A stretch of DNA of 64,000 bases. Origin: Streptococcus uberis. GTDB lineage: Bacteria; Bacillota; Bacilli; Lactobacillales; Streptococcaceae. The stretch covers positions 1 to 64,000 of the forward strand of contig NZ_JRQN01000011.1 in assembly GCF_000785785.1 (NCBI RefSeq), written 5' to 3'. Both the position numbers and the translations under genes were made by a program. Positions 16,821 through 26,282 of this stretch are shown one piece after another; position 1 is the first letter of the stretch; every line of letters starts with the position of its first letter. The notes under the pieces were generated by a model that was given only the letters and a program-made list of their open reading frames with translations, made no database searches and had not been told where the DNA came from.

Positions 16821-17799
16821 AATATTTCGTTTTAAGAGTTCTTTTGTGACTTTTAAGAGTTGTTTTTGAGCTTTGATTTTTGGTAACTGTTCAATGTCTG
16901 CTAAAGCTTTTTGAGTGTAACTATTTGCTAATTCTTTAGCTTCTTTCACACCATCATTTGCCAGAACTAATTCTTTTACTTTTAGGCGATCTTCGAGAGT
17001 CATTTCTTTTTGCTTATCTAGTAAGGGTTTGAAAGCTGCCGGATCTTTTTTTCATGGCTAATAGAAGTGGTAGACTATAAACACCGTTGCATAAATCTTC
17101 TAATACTGGTTTATTGAAGGTTTTAGGATCTGCTGTATAGTCTAAAATATCATCTAAAATTTGGAATGTCATTCCGATCTGATGGCCAATTCTACCAGCA
17201 AGGCTAACAACTTCTTGACTGGCACCGGCAAAATAGGCACCTTCTTGACTAGCTAATTTGAAAAGCTCTGCCGTTTTCCCAGAAATAGCTTTGAGGTAAT
17301 CATCAACACTTTGTTCCTGGCTGAAGTAAAGTTCCATTTGCTCCAATTCACCAATGAGGATGTTTTTCATGGCTTTCGCATTGATGGTCATATAGGGTGA
17401 ATCTTGCATGCTCTCGAGAATGAGTTCAAAGAAAATGGTGAAAAGAAAGTCTCCAGTATAGACGGCAACATCTTTGCCAAATTGTGTTTGAATAGTTGTT
17501 TGACCACGTCTTAGTGGGGAGTCATCAATGACATCATCGTGGATTAGTGTCGCCATATGGAGGATTTCTAAGGATGCGGCGATTTGGCGTAATTGGTCAC
17601 GGTTTTCATCCTTCGCATTTCCAAATTGTGCGAAAAAAAAGAAAAAGGCTGGTCTCAGGTATTTTCCTCCGGCTGTGCTTAAGTCTATAATAGCCTTTTT
17701 TATTTCAGAGTTTTGGACGTCAGAGCGTTCACTGATTAACTCTACAACAGCATCTATTTCTTTTTGGATTTCTGGAAACTTGCTCCAATAACGTGACAT
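16818..17799 (-). CDS. polyprenyl diphosphate synthase, interrupted by +1 frameshift
   Basis: Read through one frameshift, the gene encodes 326 residues, the normal size of heptaprenyl/octaprenyl diphosphate synthase component II. The first Asp-rich motif is LIHDDVIDDS and the second FQILDDILDYT, both intact. The frame breaks after LLLAMKK in a run of seven A (17052-17046 on the minus strand); six A restore KKDPAAFKPLL and lead directly into the C-terminal segment that starts MTLEDRLKVKEL. The product makes the menaquinone side chain, fitting menA and cydABDC next door. It is the only insertion among the indels in this window; either a sequencing error or polymerase slippage at the A-run is possible. 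Confidence 0.8.
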
Positions 17800-18026
17800 T
17801 CTAGGGTTCTCCTTGTATACTTTTACTTCTCTATTCTACCTTAAATACAAAGTGATTGCTAGAATAATATTCACAAGAAGCCATTTGGAGGCTTGAGAAT
17901 GTTGTTAGTGACTTGTTTTGCGATAGGTGATTATGGCAGTGGCCTTTAAATTGGAAAAGAATTCTTGAGTTTTTTACTAATATTGTGTATATTTTAAGAT
18001 ATATCAAAGAATAAGTGAGGGGTCTT

Positions 18027-18881
18027 ATGGTATCGATTATTGAGAGAGCTCCTGCAAAAATCAATTTAGGTCTAGATGTACTAGGGAAACGTGATGATGG
18101 CTATCATGACTTGTCAATGGTAATGGTCAGTGTTGATCTGTGTGATTACATTACATTATCTGATAGGGATGACGAAGTTATTGTAGTCACATCAAATTCA
18201 ACAAAAATGCCTGTCAATGGGAAAAATGACGTCTTTAAAGCAGCGCAATTGCTTAAAGATACATATGGCATTACCAAAGGTGTTTGTATTGATTTGGATA
18301 AAAAGATTCCGATTTGTGCAGGCATGGGTGGTGGTTCAAGTGATGCGGCTGCTACTATTAGAGGCCTAAGCAAACTTTGGCAATTAAACTTGAGTAAGCA
18401 GGACATGATTACTATTGGCAAACAAATTGGCAGTGATGTTCCCTATTGCATTGCAGGTGGTTGTGCATTAGTAGGTGGAATGGGTGAAAAAGTCGATTGC
18501 ATAGAAGGAACCTTATCGTCTTGGGTTGTCCTGGTCAAACCTGAATTTGGTATTTCAACACGAACAGTATTTCCAGAAGTTGACTGTCAAGATATTTCGC
18601 GTGTTGATATTTCATCAATTGTAAAGGCATTAAAGGATGATGATTACCCTGCTTTGATTGCAAATATGGGCAATTCATTAGAAGATATTAGTATTGCAAG
18701 GAAACCATTTATTCAAAAAATAAAAGATAAGATGATGCTTTCAGGAGCTGATATTGCTTTAATGACAGGGAGTGGGCCAACTGTATTTGCTCTATGTAAA
18801 ACGGAAAAACAAGCTAATCGTGTCGTTAATAGTCTAAAAGGATTTTGTAAGGAAGTCTATAAAGTTAGGACATTACAGTAG
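18027..18881 (+). CDS. ispE: 4-diphosphocytidyl-2-C-methyl-D-erythritol kinase-like protein
   Basis: A 284-residue GHMP kinase. APAKINLGLDVLGKRDDGYHDL at the N-terminus and the ATP loop GMGGGSSDAAATIRG are typical of IspE, and GADIALMTGSGPTVFAL is the C-terminal motif 3. ATG 18027 has GAGGGG upstream; an in-frame GTG 12 bases earlier lies on the ribosome site and is unlikely. Streptococci make isoprenoids by the mevalonate pathway and lack the other MEP enzymes, so the substrate of this orphan kinase is unclear. It lies just upstream of the adc operon, as in other streptococci. Confidence 0.85.
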   Translation: MVSIIERAPAKINLGLDVLGKRDDGYHDLSMVMVSVDLCDYITLSDRDDEVIVVTSNSTKMPVNGKNDVFKAAQLLKDTYGITKGVCIDLDKKIPICAGMGGGSSDAAATIRGLSKLWQLNLSKQDMITIGKQIGSDVPYCIAGGCALVGGMGEKVDCIEGTLSSWVVLVKPEFGISTRTVFPEVDCQDISRVDISSIVKALKDDDYPALIANMGNSLEDISIARKPFIQKIKDKMMLSGADIALMTGSGPTVFALCKTEKQANRVVNSLKGFCKEVYKVRTLQ

Positions 18882-18890
18882 TTTCCTACC

Positions 18891-18919
18891 TTGCTTCTTT
18901 GAGTGCTTTTTGCTATAAT
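18891..18919 (+). promoter_or_regulatory. promoter of the adcRCB operon
   Basis: TTGCTT (18891-18896), a 17-base spacer and TGC-TATAAT (-10 at 18914-18919) form a good SigA promoter with an extended -10. The AdcR box at 18919-18930 begins on the last base of the -10. Confidence 0.8.
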
Positions 18920-18930
18920 TAACTGGTTAA
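18919..18930. promoter_or_regulatory. AdcR zinc-repressor box
   Basis: TTAACTGGTTAA matches the published streptococcal AdcR consensus TTAACYRGTTAA at every position. It overlaps the -10 box and the likely transcription start, so zinc-bound AdcR would block its own operon. Confidence 0.85.
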
Positions 18931-18947
18931 TAAAGGTGAGGTGTGTT

Positions 18948-19391
18948 ATGGGGAAGTTAGAAAAGAAAATTGATAGCTTGGTTAATCAAATTTTGATGAA
19001 GGCTGAAAATCAACATGAATTATTATTTGGATCATGCCAAAGTGATGTGAAGTTAACAAACACGCAAGAACATATTTTGATGCTCTTATCGCAAGATAAA
19101 TTGACCAATACAGAATTAGCTAAAAAATTAAACATTAGTCAAGCTGCAGTTACAAAAGCTATTAAAAGTTTAATCAAGCAAGGCATGCTGGCTTCGTCTA
19201 AAGATGCGGTAGATGCGCGTGTGACTTACTTTGAACTAACGGAGTTGGCAATGCCAATTGCTCATGAACATACACATCATCATGACCAAACACTCGATGT
19301 CTATAAGAGACTGCTTGAAAACTTCTCAACAGAAGAAGCAGTAGTCGTTGAAAAGTTCTTGACAGTTTTTGCCAAGGAATTAGAAAGGTAA
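18948..19391 (+). CDS. adcR: zinc-responsive MarR-family repressor AdcR
   Basis: A 147-residue winged-helix protein. The recognition helix lies in TELAKKLNISQAAVTKAIKSL, and the wing in KDAVDARVTYFELT. The His-rich segment HEHTHHHDQ near residues 108-116 provides zinc ligands known in pneumococcal AdcR. ATG 18948 follows AAGGTGAGG; the frame is open further upstream, but that would include the promoter. It is the first gene of adcRCB and represses zinc uptake when zinc is ample. Confidence 0.92.
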   Translation: MGKLEKKIDSLVNQILMKAENQHELLFGSCQSDVKLTNTQEHILMLLSQDKLTNTELAKKLNISQAAVTKAIKSLIKQGMLASSKDAVDARVTYFELTELAMPIAHEHTHHHDQTLDVYKRLLENFSTEEAVVVEKFLTVFAKELER

Positions 19392-19394
19392 AAT

Positions 19395-20093
19395 TTGAGA
19401 TATTTAACAGTTGAAAATCTCTCCTTCCATTACGAAAGTGATCCCGTCTTAGAGGGGATCACTTATCATTTGGACAGTGGAGAGTTTGTTACCTTAACCG
19501 GAGAAAATGGTGCTGCAAAATCAACTTTGATTAAAGCAACTTTAGGTATTTTGACGCCAAAAGTTGGTACTGTAACTTTTTCGAAAACGAACAAAGAAGG
19601 AAAAAAACTTCGAATTGCCTACCTACCACAGCAAGTTGCCAGTTTTAATGCTGGTTTTCCGTCGACTGTATATGAATTTGTTAAGTCAGGGCGTTACCCT
19701 CGAAACGGCTGGTTTAGACGTCTTACCAAGCATGATGAAGAACATATTAAAGCTAGTTTGGAATCAGTTGGCATGTGGGAAAATCGGAATAAGCGTATTG
19801 GTAGCCTATCTGGTGGCCAAAAGCAACGGGTTGTTATTGCTCGGATGTTTGCTTCAGACCCGGACATCTTTGTTCTGGATGAGCCAACTACTGGTATGGA
19901 TAGCGGTACGACGGAAACATTCTATCAGTTAATGAATCATAGTGCCCATAAGCACGGGAAAGCAGTTTTAATGATTACCCATGATCCAGAAGAGGTTAAG
20001 GATTATGCAGATCGCAATATCCATTTGATACGTAATCAAGAACTTCCTTGGCGCTGTTTTAATGTACATGACCAAGAGAACAAGGAGGTTTAA
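19395..20093 (+). CDS. adcC: zinc ABC transporter ATP-binding protein AdcC
   Basis: A 232-residue ABC ATPase with Walker [10 protein letters not shown] (the Ala-Ala variant typical of AdcC/ZnuC), Q-loop YLPQQ, signature SLSGGQKQR and Walker [13 protein letters not shown]. It starts at TTG 19395, three bases after the adcR stop, with AGAAAGG inside the adcR end as its ribosome site. It energises zinc import through AdcB; the binding lipoprotein AdcA is not in this window, as is usual for streptococci. Confidence 0.92.
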   Translation: MRYLTVENLSFHYESDPVLEGITYHLDSGEFVTLTGENGAAKSTLIKATLGILTPKVGTVTFSKTNKEGKKLRIAYLPQQVASFNAGFPSTVYEFVKSGRYPRNGWFRRLTKHDEEHIKASLESVGMWENRNKRIGSLSGGQKQRVVIARMFASDPDIFVLDEPTTGMDSGTTETFYQLMNHSAHKHGKAVLMITHDPEEVKDYADRNIHLIRNQELPWRCFNVHDQENKEV

Positions 20094-20096
20094 GTC

Positions 20097-20912
20097 GTGT
20101 TAGATATTTTATCGTATGATTTTATGCAACGCGCTGTCATGGCTGTTGTGGCTATCAGTATTTTTGCTCCTATTTTGGGAATCTTTCTCATTTTACGACG
20201 TCAAAGTTTGATGAGTGATACCTTAAGTCACGTTTCCTTAGCTGGGGTTGCACTTGGTGTTGTGATTGGGGTCAATCCCACATGGACAACAATTATTGTC
20301 GTTGCTATTGCAGCTGTTGTCTTGGAGTACCTTCGTGTGGTCTATAAGCACTATATGGAAATTTCGACAGCGATTTTGATGTCTATGGGACTAGCGGTTT
20401 CGCTCATCATCATGAGTAAATCTTCAAGTAATTCAAATGTCAGTTTGGAACAGTATCTCTTTGGATCTATTGTGACAATCAGTATGCAACAAGTCATTGC
20501 TCTCTTTATTATTGCTGTGCTTATATTAGTTTTGACCTTACTCTTTATTAGACCTATGTATATTTTAACTTTTGATGAGGATACTGCCTATGTTGATGGA
20601 CTACCTGTTAGGTTAATGTCAGTACTCTTTAATATCGTTACCGGGATAGCTATCGCTTTAACAATTCCGGCGGCAGGAGCCTTGCTAGTTTCAACTATCA
20701 TGGTCTTACCAGCAAGTATTGCCATGCGAATTGGGAAAAATTTCACTTCTGTAATCTTCTTAGGGATTGGTATTGGATTTGTCGGCATGACTGCCGGAAT
20801 ATTCCTATCTTACTACTGGGAAACACCAGCTAGTGCAACCATCACAATAATCTTTATCACAATTTTCTTGATTGTTAATATTGTTGGACTGATAAAAAAA
20901 CAATTTAATTAA
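20097..20912 (+). CDS. adcB: zinc ABC transporter permease AdcB
   Basis: A 271-residue ABC-3 family permease with seven to nine hydrophobic segments and the conserved RRQSLMSDTLSHVSLAGVALG near residues 35-55. GTG 20097 is preceded by AAGGAGG within the end of adcC, 3 bases after its stop. It forms the membrane channel for Zn(II). The operon ends at the strong hairpin 20931-20980. Confidence 0.92.
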   Translation: MLDILSYDFMQRAVMAVVAISIFAPILGIFLILRRQSLMSDTLSHVSLAGVALGVVIGVNPTWTTIIVVAIAAVVLEYLRVVYKHYMEISTAILMSMGLAVSLIIMSKSSSNSNVSLEQYLFGSIVTISMQQVIALFIIAVLILVLTLLFIRPMYILTFDEDTAYVDGLPVRLMSVLFNIVTGIAIALTIPAAGALLVSTIMVLPASIAMRIGKNFTSVIFLGIGIGFVGMTAGIFLSYYWETPASATITIIFITIFLIVNIVGLIKKQFN

Positions 20913-20930
20913 AAAAGAAATTACTTAAAT

Positions 20931-20984
20931 AAAACCCTCCTGATGAATTATTTTTCACTAAAATTCATCAGGAGGGTTTTTCTT
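20931..20984. terminator. bidirectional terminator, adcB / nuclease
   Basis: A perfect 19-bp inverted repeat: arm AAAACCCTCCTGATGAATT at 20931-20949, mate at 20962-20980, 12-base AT-rich loop, then T-rich sequence. It lies between the convergent adcB and nuclease genes. Confidence 0.9.
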
Positions 20985-20987
20985 ATT

Positions 20988-22046
20988 TTACCAAGGAAGA
21001 CCTGCAGCTGCAATTTCAGCTTTTGAGGCGTATTGGCCATTTGGTCGGTGCCATCTGCCTCTGTAGTCTCTGGTGTAACCAGTGCTAGCTTGTTGAGCTT
21101 GTTGAGCTTGCTGTGCTTGCTCTTGTGCTAATGCCGCTTGTTGAGCTTGAGCCTGTGCGATAGCGGCTTGTCTTTGTTGTTCTGCTTGCTGTGCAGCTTT
21201 TTGAGCAGCAGCTTCAACTTTTGCTTTCTCTTCAGCTTGTCGTTTTTCTTCTGCGATACGTCTTTTTTCGTCTGCTTTTTTCTGAGCCTTTTGTTTGGTA
21301 GCTGATAAAACGGTATTTTGCGCACGTCCAGTAGCGTAATCGATGCTTGCATTTGGAGAAATATTATCTAAGGTAACTTTACTGATGCCGTTAGTATCTT
21401 GTATTGACTTACCACCAAGTATAATTGCAATCAGTTTTCCATTATTATCAATTCCAACATATTGTAGTTCAATCTGTCTAGGGATTAATTCGTGGTCCTT
21501 ATATATGGGAGTCACTTTATAATCAAGGTAGTAATGGGGATGATTGGAAAGCCAAGAATCGAGTCTTTTCTCATAAAAGAGAAGGCTATCCTCGTTAGAA
21601 GCATTCATTCCTTTATAACTTCCTGAATTAAGCCAACTTGTTAGAGGGGCTAGATTTTTTGCCTCTTCATTTAAACCAGAGAACTGATAGCCTATTAAGT
21701 GTCCGCGGTTCATTAGCCAAGCTTTCTGCTCACCATTTTCAAAGTAAAATTTATAATTATGCCAACCGACGGGATTAGTTTTTAATCGTGTATTCCTTTT
21801 GCGCTTAGGTCCATCACTGTCTTTTAGCTGAATATGTGCCCCATTAGCTCTTTTTAGCTGATCTAGGGGTTGTAATATCAACTGCCTTTTCTTTTTAAAA
21901 GGTAGGAGACCTAAGTTGGTTACCTTAATCTTGGCTGATGCTACAGTTGTCTTTTGTGTATCCCCTGAGACAGGCGGCACTTGATAACTGAACAGAGAAG
22001 TAGCGAGAACAAGAAGTGCAACTTTTGCAAACAGTTTATTTCTCAT
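20988..22046 (-). CDS. secreted DNA/RNA non-specific endonuclease with Ala/Gln-rich tail
   Basis: A 352-residue protein with a signal peptide (residues 1-28, cut near VSG). The nuclease domain spans about residues 40-240, with the catalytic NRGHLIGYQ at 113-121 (His116 the general base) and Asn-rich metal site around LNSGSYKGMNASN. From about 245 to 325 lies a Lys/Glu and then Ala/Gln-rich heptad-like coiled region, followed by a short tail YRGRWHRPNGQYASKAEIAAAGLPW. The domain belongs to the family of streptodornases and EndA; a role in degrading host or environmental DNA is likely. The tail may bind the cell wall or oligomerise, which is a guess. Confidence 0.82.
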   Translation of the reverse strand: MRNKLFAKVALLVLATSLFSYQVPPVSGDTQKTTVASAKIKVTNLGLLPFKKKRQLILQPLDQLKRANGAHIQLKDSDGPKRKRNTRLKTNPVGWHNYKFYFENGEQKAWLMNRGHLIGYQFSGLNEEAKNLAPLTSWLNSGSYKGMNASNEDSLLFYEKRLDSWLSNHPHYYLDYKVTPIYKDHELIPRQIELQYVGIDNNGKLIAIILGGKSIQDTNGISKVTLDNISPNASIDYATGRAQNTVLSATKQKAQKKADEKRRIAEEKRQAEEKAKVEAAAQKAAQQAEQQRQAAIAQAQAQQAALAQEQAQQAQQAQQASTGYTRDYRGRWHRPNGQYASKAEIAAAGLPW

Positions 22047-22361
22047 GTTTTTTCTTTCTAGCTCATTTTTACGTGGCTTGAGCAGTGCACGTTATCTATA
22101 CCCTCAAGTGGTAAACTTGAGAAATAGTCCAAGTAACTATTTAAAATATTAAAAACTTAGCAGAATTTAACTTTATTCCATCACAAAAAGAAGGATTTAT
22201 TCTCTATTGGTATCAGAGAATAAATCCTTCCTTTAGGTATAATAGTAGATTTCCAAATATGGAAATTCCTGTAACCTTCTTAAGCTTAATTAGTATAGTA
22301 TAAGAGGGCTTCTTTCTTCTCATGACTAAATAACTATAAAATGAAGAAGTGGTTGCGTTTA
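22047..22361. other. intergenic region with tyrS terminator and hairpins
   Basis: This 315-base stretch has no gene I can support. It holds the leftward tyrS terminator (22185-22230), an imperfect palindrome around ATTTCCAAATATGGAAAT (22249-22266), and a short hairpin CTCAAGT/ACTTGAG (22103-22121) about 55 bases upstream of the nuclease start, which could be part of its leader or an operator. Confidence 0.5.
22185..22230 (-). terminator. tyrS terminator
   Basis: A perfect 15-bp stem (arm GAAGGATTTATTCTC, 22190-22204 with 22216-22230) is followed on the minus strand by five T (22189-22185). The orientation fits the end of tyrS. Confidence 0.85.
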
Positions 22362-23617
22362 TTAATAAGTTAATACGGCGTATTTTTTCTTACCACGACG
22401 GATAACGGTTAGTTGGCCATCAATTTTATCTTCTTCTTGTAATTGGTAATCTAAGTCTTGGATACGTTCACCATTTAAGTAGATAGCGCCATTGTTCACA
22501 TCTTCACGCGCTTGACGTTTTGATGAAGAGATACCGGCTGTAACTAACATCTCAACAATAGCTAAGTTATCTTCTGCGGTCACGTGGTAGTTCGGTACAT
22601 TGCTTAGACCTTGTTTAAGTTCATTGGCAGATAATTCTTTGATATTTCCAGCAAACAGTTGTTCCGTGATTTTAACGGCTTGATCATAGGCAGCTTTACC
22701 ATGTACTAAGGTAACAACTTCACGTGCCAATGTTTTTTGAGCTAAGCGTTCGTGTCGCGCAGCATCAAATTCTTTTTCGATGGCATCAATTTCATCTAAG
22801 CTTAAGAACGTGAATATTTTCAAGAAGCGAACCGCATCATCGTCCATTACATTTAACCAAAATTGATACATTTCATATGGAGATGTTTTATCTGCGTCTA
22901 GCCATACCGCATTACCTTCAGACTTGCCAAACTTTTTACCAGTTGCATCTGTGATTAATGGAACGGTCATCACATGACAGGATTTGTCAGCTTTTCTGCG
23001 AAGCAACTCAGTTCCTGCGGTCATGTTACCCCATTGGTCAGAACCGCCAATTTGGAGAGTGACATTATGTTTATTATTTAGCTCATAGAAGTCAAATCCT
23101 TGCATGATTTGGTAAGCAAACTCCGTGTATGAAATACCGGTTTCAATCCGTTTTTTAACAGAATCTTTACTCATCATGTAGTTGACGGTAAAGTACTTAC
23201 CAACATCTCGGAGGAAGTCGATGAAGCTAATTTGAGAGAACCAGTCATAGTTGTTCACAAGTTCAGCTTTGTTAGAACCGTTTTCAAAATCAAGGAAGTT
23301 TGATAACTGTCCTTTAATTTTGTCACTCCATTCCAAAACAGTCTCTTTGGTTTGAAGGCTACGTTCAGCATCTTTAAATGACGGATCACCAATTAGACCA
23401 GTTGCCCCCCAACGAGAGCATAGGGTTTATGACCAGCAATTTGTAGACGGCGCGAGGTTAAAATAGCAACCAAGTGACCAAGGTGTAAACTATCAGCTGT
23501 TGGATCATAGCCTGTATAATAGGATACTTGCCCTTCTGTTAATGCTTTGACAAGGGCTTCTTCGTCGGTCGTTTGAAAGACCAAGCCACGAGCTTTGAGT
23601 TCTTCAAAAATATTCAT
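22362..23617 (-). CDS. tyrS: tyrosyl-tRNA synthetase, interrupted by a frameshift
   Basis: Repaired, the gene gives 418 residues, the normal length. The first 74 residues carry [17 protein letters not shown], whose HLGH at 45-48 is the class I HIGH motif. The second part carries the KMSKS-like KFGKS and a C-terminal S4 RNA-binding domain ([13 protein letters not shown]). The break falls after ALVGG in a run of six G (minus strand; C-run 23405-23410): seven G would give the expected [11 protein letters not shown]. TyrS is essential and no second copy is seen here, so a sequencing deletion is likely. No T-box leader precedes it. Confidence 0.85.
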
Positions 23618-23725
23618 AGGCTTTCTCCATTTTCCTTTTAGTTTCGGAAATCATTATATCAAAAAAAGCTAGTGCTATGCAAGCTTTATCAAAGTTTGGT
23701 ATAATAAAGATTGAGGTGTTTTATA

Positions 23726-26019
23726 GTGAAGCAGAATAAGAAGAAAAAAATAGCCACAAGTCAAAATCTAGAAGTTAAAGATGTTGGTTTTGTTGCCTTG
23801 CGAACAATTAAGTTGTTGACTAATTTCATATATATTGTCATCTTGCTTTTTGGTATGCTCGGAATAGGTATGGCCTTTGGTTATTTGGCTAGCCAAATAG
23901 ACTCCGTTAAATTACCTAGTAAGGATAGTTTGGTGAAGCAGGTTAAAACGACTACCATGATTTCGCAATTGAAATACTCTGATGATAGTCTTATTTCTAC
24001 GATTGATACAGACTTGCTGCGGACACCAGTTGCAAATGATGCCATTTCTCCAAATATAAAAAACGCCATTATTTCAACAGAGGATGAAAATTTCAAGGAA
24101 CATAAAGGTGTAGTGCCGAAGGCTGTTTTTCGGGCTACACTAGGTTCAATTCTTGGTTTAGGAGAATCTAGTGGTGGGTCAACGTTAACCCAACAATTAG
24201 TTAAACAACAAGTTTTGGGAGATGATCCAACTTTCAAACGTAAATCAAAAGAAATTATATATGCCTTGGCTTTAGAGAGGTATGTAAGCAAAGATGATAT
24301 CTTATCTACATACTTGAATGTCTCACCTTTTGGTCGTAATAATAAGGGCCAAAATATTGCTGGGATTGAGGAAGCTGCTCAAGGGATTTTTGGGGTTTCT
24401 GCTAAGGATTTGACAATCCCTCAAGCAGCCTTTTTAGCAGGTCTTCCTCAAAGTCCGATTGTCTACTCTCCTTATTTAGCAACAGGACAATTGAAGTCAG
24501 AAGAAGACATGTCTTTTGGCATTAAACGTCAGCATAATGTTCTTTATAGTATGTATCGAACAGGTTTTCTTTCTAAAAAAGAGTATGAATCTTATAAAAA
24601 CTATCAAATTAGTAAGGATTTTAAACAACCTGAAGCAATAAAAATCAATAAACATGATTATCTCTACTATGCAGTTTTAGAGGATGCTAAAAAGGCAATG
24701 TTTACCTATCTTGTTAAGCGTGATCAGATTTCATCAAGAGATTTGAAAAATGATGAGACTAGGGCTTCCTATGAAGACAGGGCATTGAAAGAGCTGCAAC
24801 AGGGTGGCTATTCTGTTCAAACGACAATTAATAAAAATATATATAATGCCATGCAAAATGCTGTTGCTCAATTCGGTGGATTGCTTGATGATGGATCAGG
24901 TGTGGTTCAAGTTGGGAATGTCCTAACTAATAATTCAAATGGAGCAATTCTTGGCTTCATTGGTGGACGCGATTACAATGTAAATCAAAATAATCATGCT
25001 TTTACTACTGCTCGTTCACCTGGTTCAAGTATTAAACCAATCATTGCATACGGTCCTGCTATAGACCAAGGATTGATGGGAAGTGAGAGTATCCTTTCAA
25101 ATTACCCAACAACCTATTCAAGTGGTCAAAAAATCATGCACGTCGACAGTGAAGGTACGGCAATGATGACTTTGCAAGACGCCTTGAATACTTCTTGGAA
25201 TATCCCTGCTTTTTGGACAGAAAAAATGCTTAGGGAAAAAGGAGTTGATGTTGAATCCTATATGACAAAAATGGGTTACCAGATTAATGATTATTCTATT
25301 GAGAGCTTACCTTTAGGTGGAGGAATTGATGTCTCAGTAGGAACCCAAACTAATGCTTATCAAATGATTGCAAATAATGGTGAATACCATAGGCAGTATA
25401 TGGTTGAAAAAATAACTGCTAGTGATGGTAGAGTTGTCTATCAACATGAGTCAAAAGGTCAACGTGTTTTTTCAGCACCAACAGCAACGATTCTGCAGAG
25501 TCTTTTACGAGGGCCGATAAACTCAGGTGCAACAACTACTTTTAAATCACGTTTAACTGCTATTAATCCAAGCTTAGGAAGTGCAGATTGGATTGGTAAA
25601 ACAGGAACAACAGAAAATTACTCAGATGTGTGGTTGATGCTTGCGACTCCAAAAGTGACTTTGGGTGGCTGGGCAGGACATGATAATAATAGTTCATTGA
25701 CACCTATGGCTGGCTATAATAATAATTCCAATTATATGGCTAACTTAGTGAATGCATTAATCAAGCAGAGCCTAGTCTCTTTAATTCTGGTAAATTTGCT
25801 CTAGATAAAGGTGTTATTCGTTCAAATGTTCTAAAGAATACGGGATTACAGCCTGGAACAGTCACAGTAAATGGGCGTCGTATTACAGTTGGTGGTCCAA
25901 CGGTTACAAGTTTATGGGCTAAAAATGGAGCAGGATCAATGACCTATAAATTTGCTATTGGAGGAACAGATGCGGATTATCAAAAAGCTTGGGCAGGTTT
26001 TGATGATCAGAAAAAGTAA
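23726..26019 (+). CDS. pbp1b: class A penicillin-binding protein 1b, interrupted by a frameshift
   Basis: Repaired length is 764 residues, normal for this protein. It has a short cytoplasmic head, a membrane segment (about residues 36-58), a glycosyltransferase domain with [11 protein letters not shown] and [13 protein letters not shown], and a transpeptidase domain with SPGSSIKP (Ser nucleophile), SWN and KTGTT. The frame is lost near 25756, where one A missing from GCA-ATT turns [11 protein letters not shown] into a wrong tail; the correct frame then runs to TAA 26017-26019. GTG 23726 has GAGGTG upstream. It builds and crosslinks peptidoglycan and lies upstream of rpoB as in other streptococci. 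Confidence 0.85.
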
Positions 26020-26020
26020 C

Positions 26021-26049
26021 TTGAAATTTTGTGATAAATAGTGTATAAT
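26021..26049 (+). promoter_or_regulatory. promoter upstream of the rpoB leader
   Basis: TTGAAA (26021-26026), a 17-base spacer and TATAAT (26044-26049) form a near-consensus promoter right after the pbp1b stop. It drives a leader of about 230 bases to rpoB that contains a terminator-like hairpin at 26105-26148. Confidence 0.75.
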
Positions 26050-26073
26050 ATCAATAACTATTTGTCGTCCAAT

Positions 26074-26148
26074 CTAGTTGAAATATTGTCCAACTAGGAA
26101 GTACAGCAGTTAAATCAAACTGATTCAGTCAGATTTAGCTGCTCTTTT
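26074..26148 (+). ncRNA. rpoB leader: two hairpins, the second terminator-like
   Basis: CTAGTTG/CAACTAG (26074-26097) forms a first hairpin. AGCAGTTAAATC (26105-26116) pairs with GATTTAGCTGCT (26132-26143) over 12 bp and is followed by CTTTTTG. Because the promoter at 26021-26049 lies upstream, most transcripts would end near 26148 as an RNA of about 95 bases unless the hairpin is prevented. It may be an attenuator for rpoBC or a small RNA. A second possible -10, TATAAT at 26168-26173, could start rpoB transcription beyond it. Confidence 0.5.
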
Positions 26149-26282
26149 TGTGCCTATTTTTGCTTAATATAATGAATTGTCATCTATATTTAAAGATTCT
26201 AAAAATTCACATTTGGGACAAATTATAAAATTAGACCAATTTGCTTTATTGCAAATGTTAAAAAGAAAAAGGAGCTAAAAAC

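Noticed and set aside
22249-22266. Second terminator behind tyrS
   Set aside because: ATTTCCAAATATGGAAAT is a short, AT-rich imperfect palindrome with no T-run; kept only as a possible protein site.
23618-23725. T-box leader for tyrS
   Set aside because: Only about 100 bases separate tyrS from pbp1b, with no T-box motif and no leader terminator.
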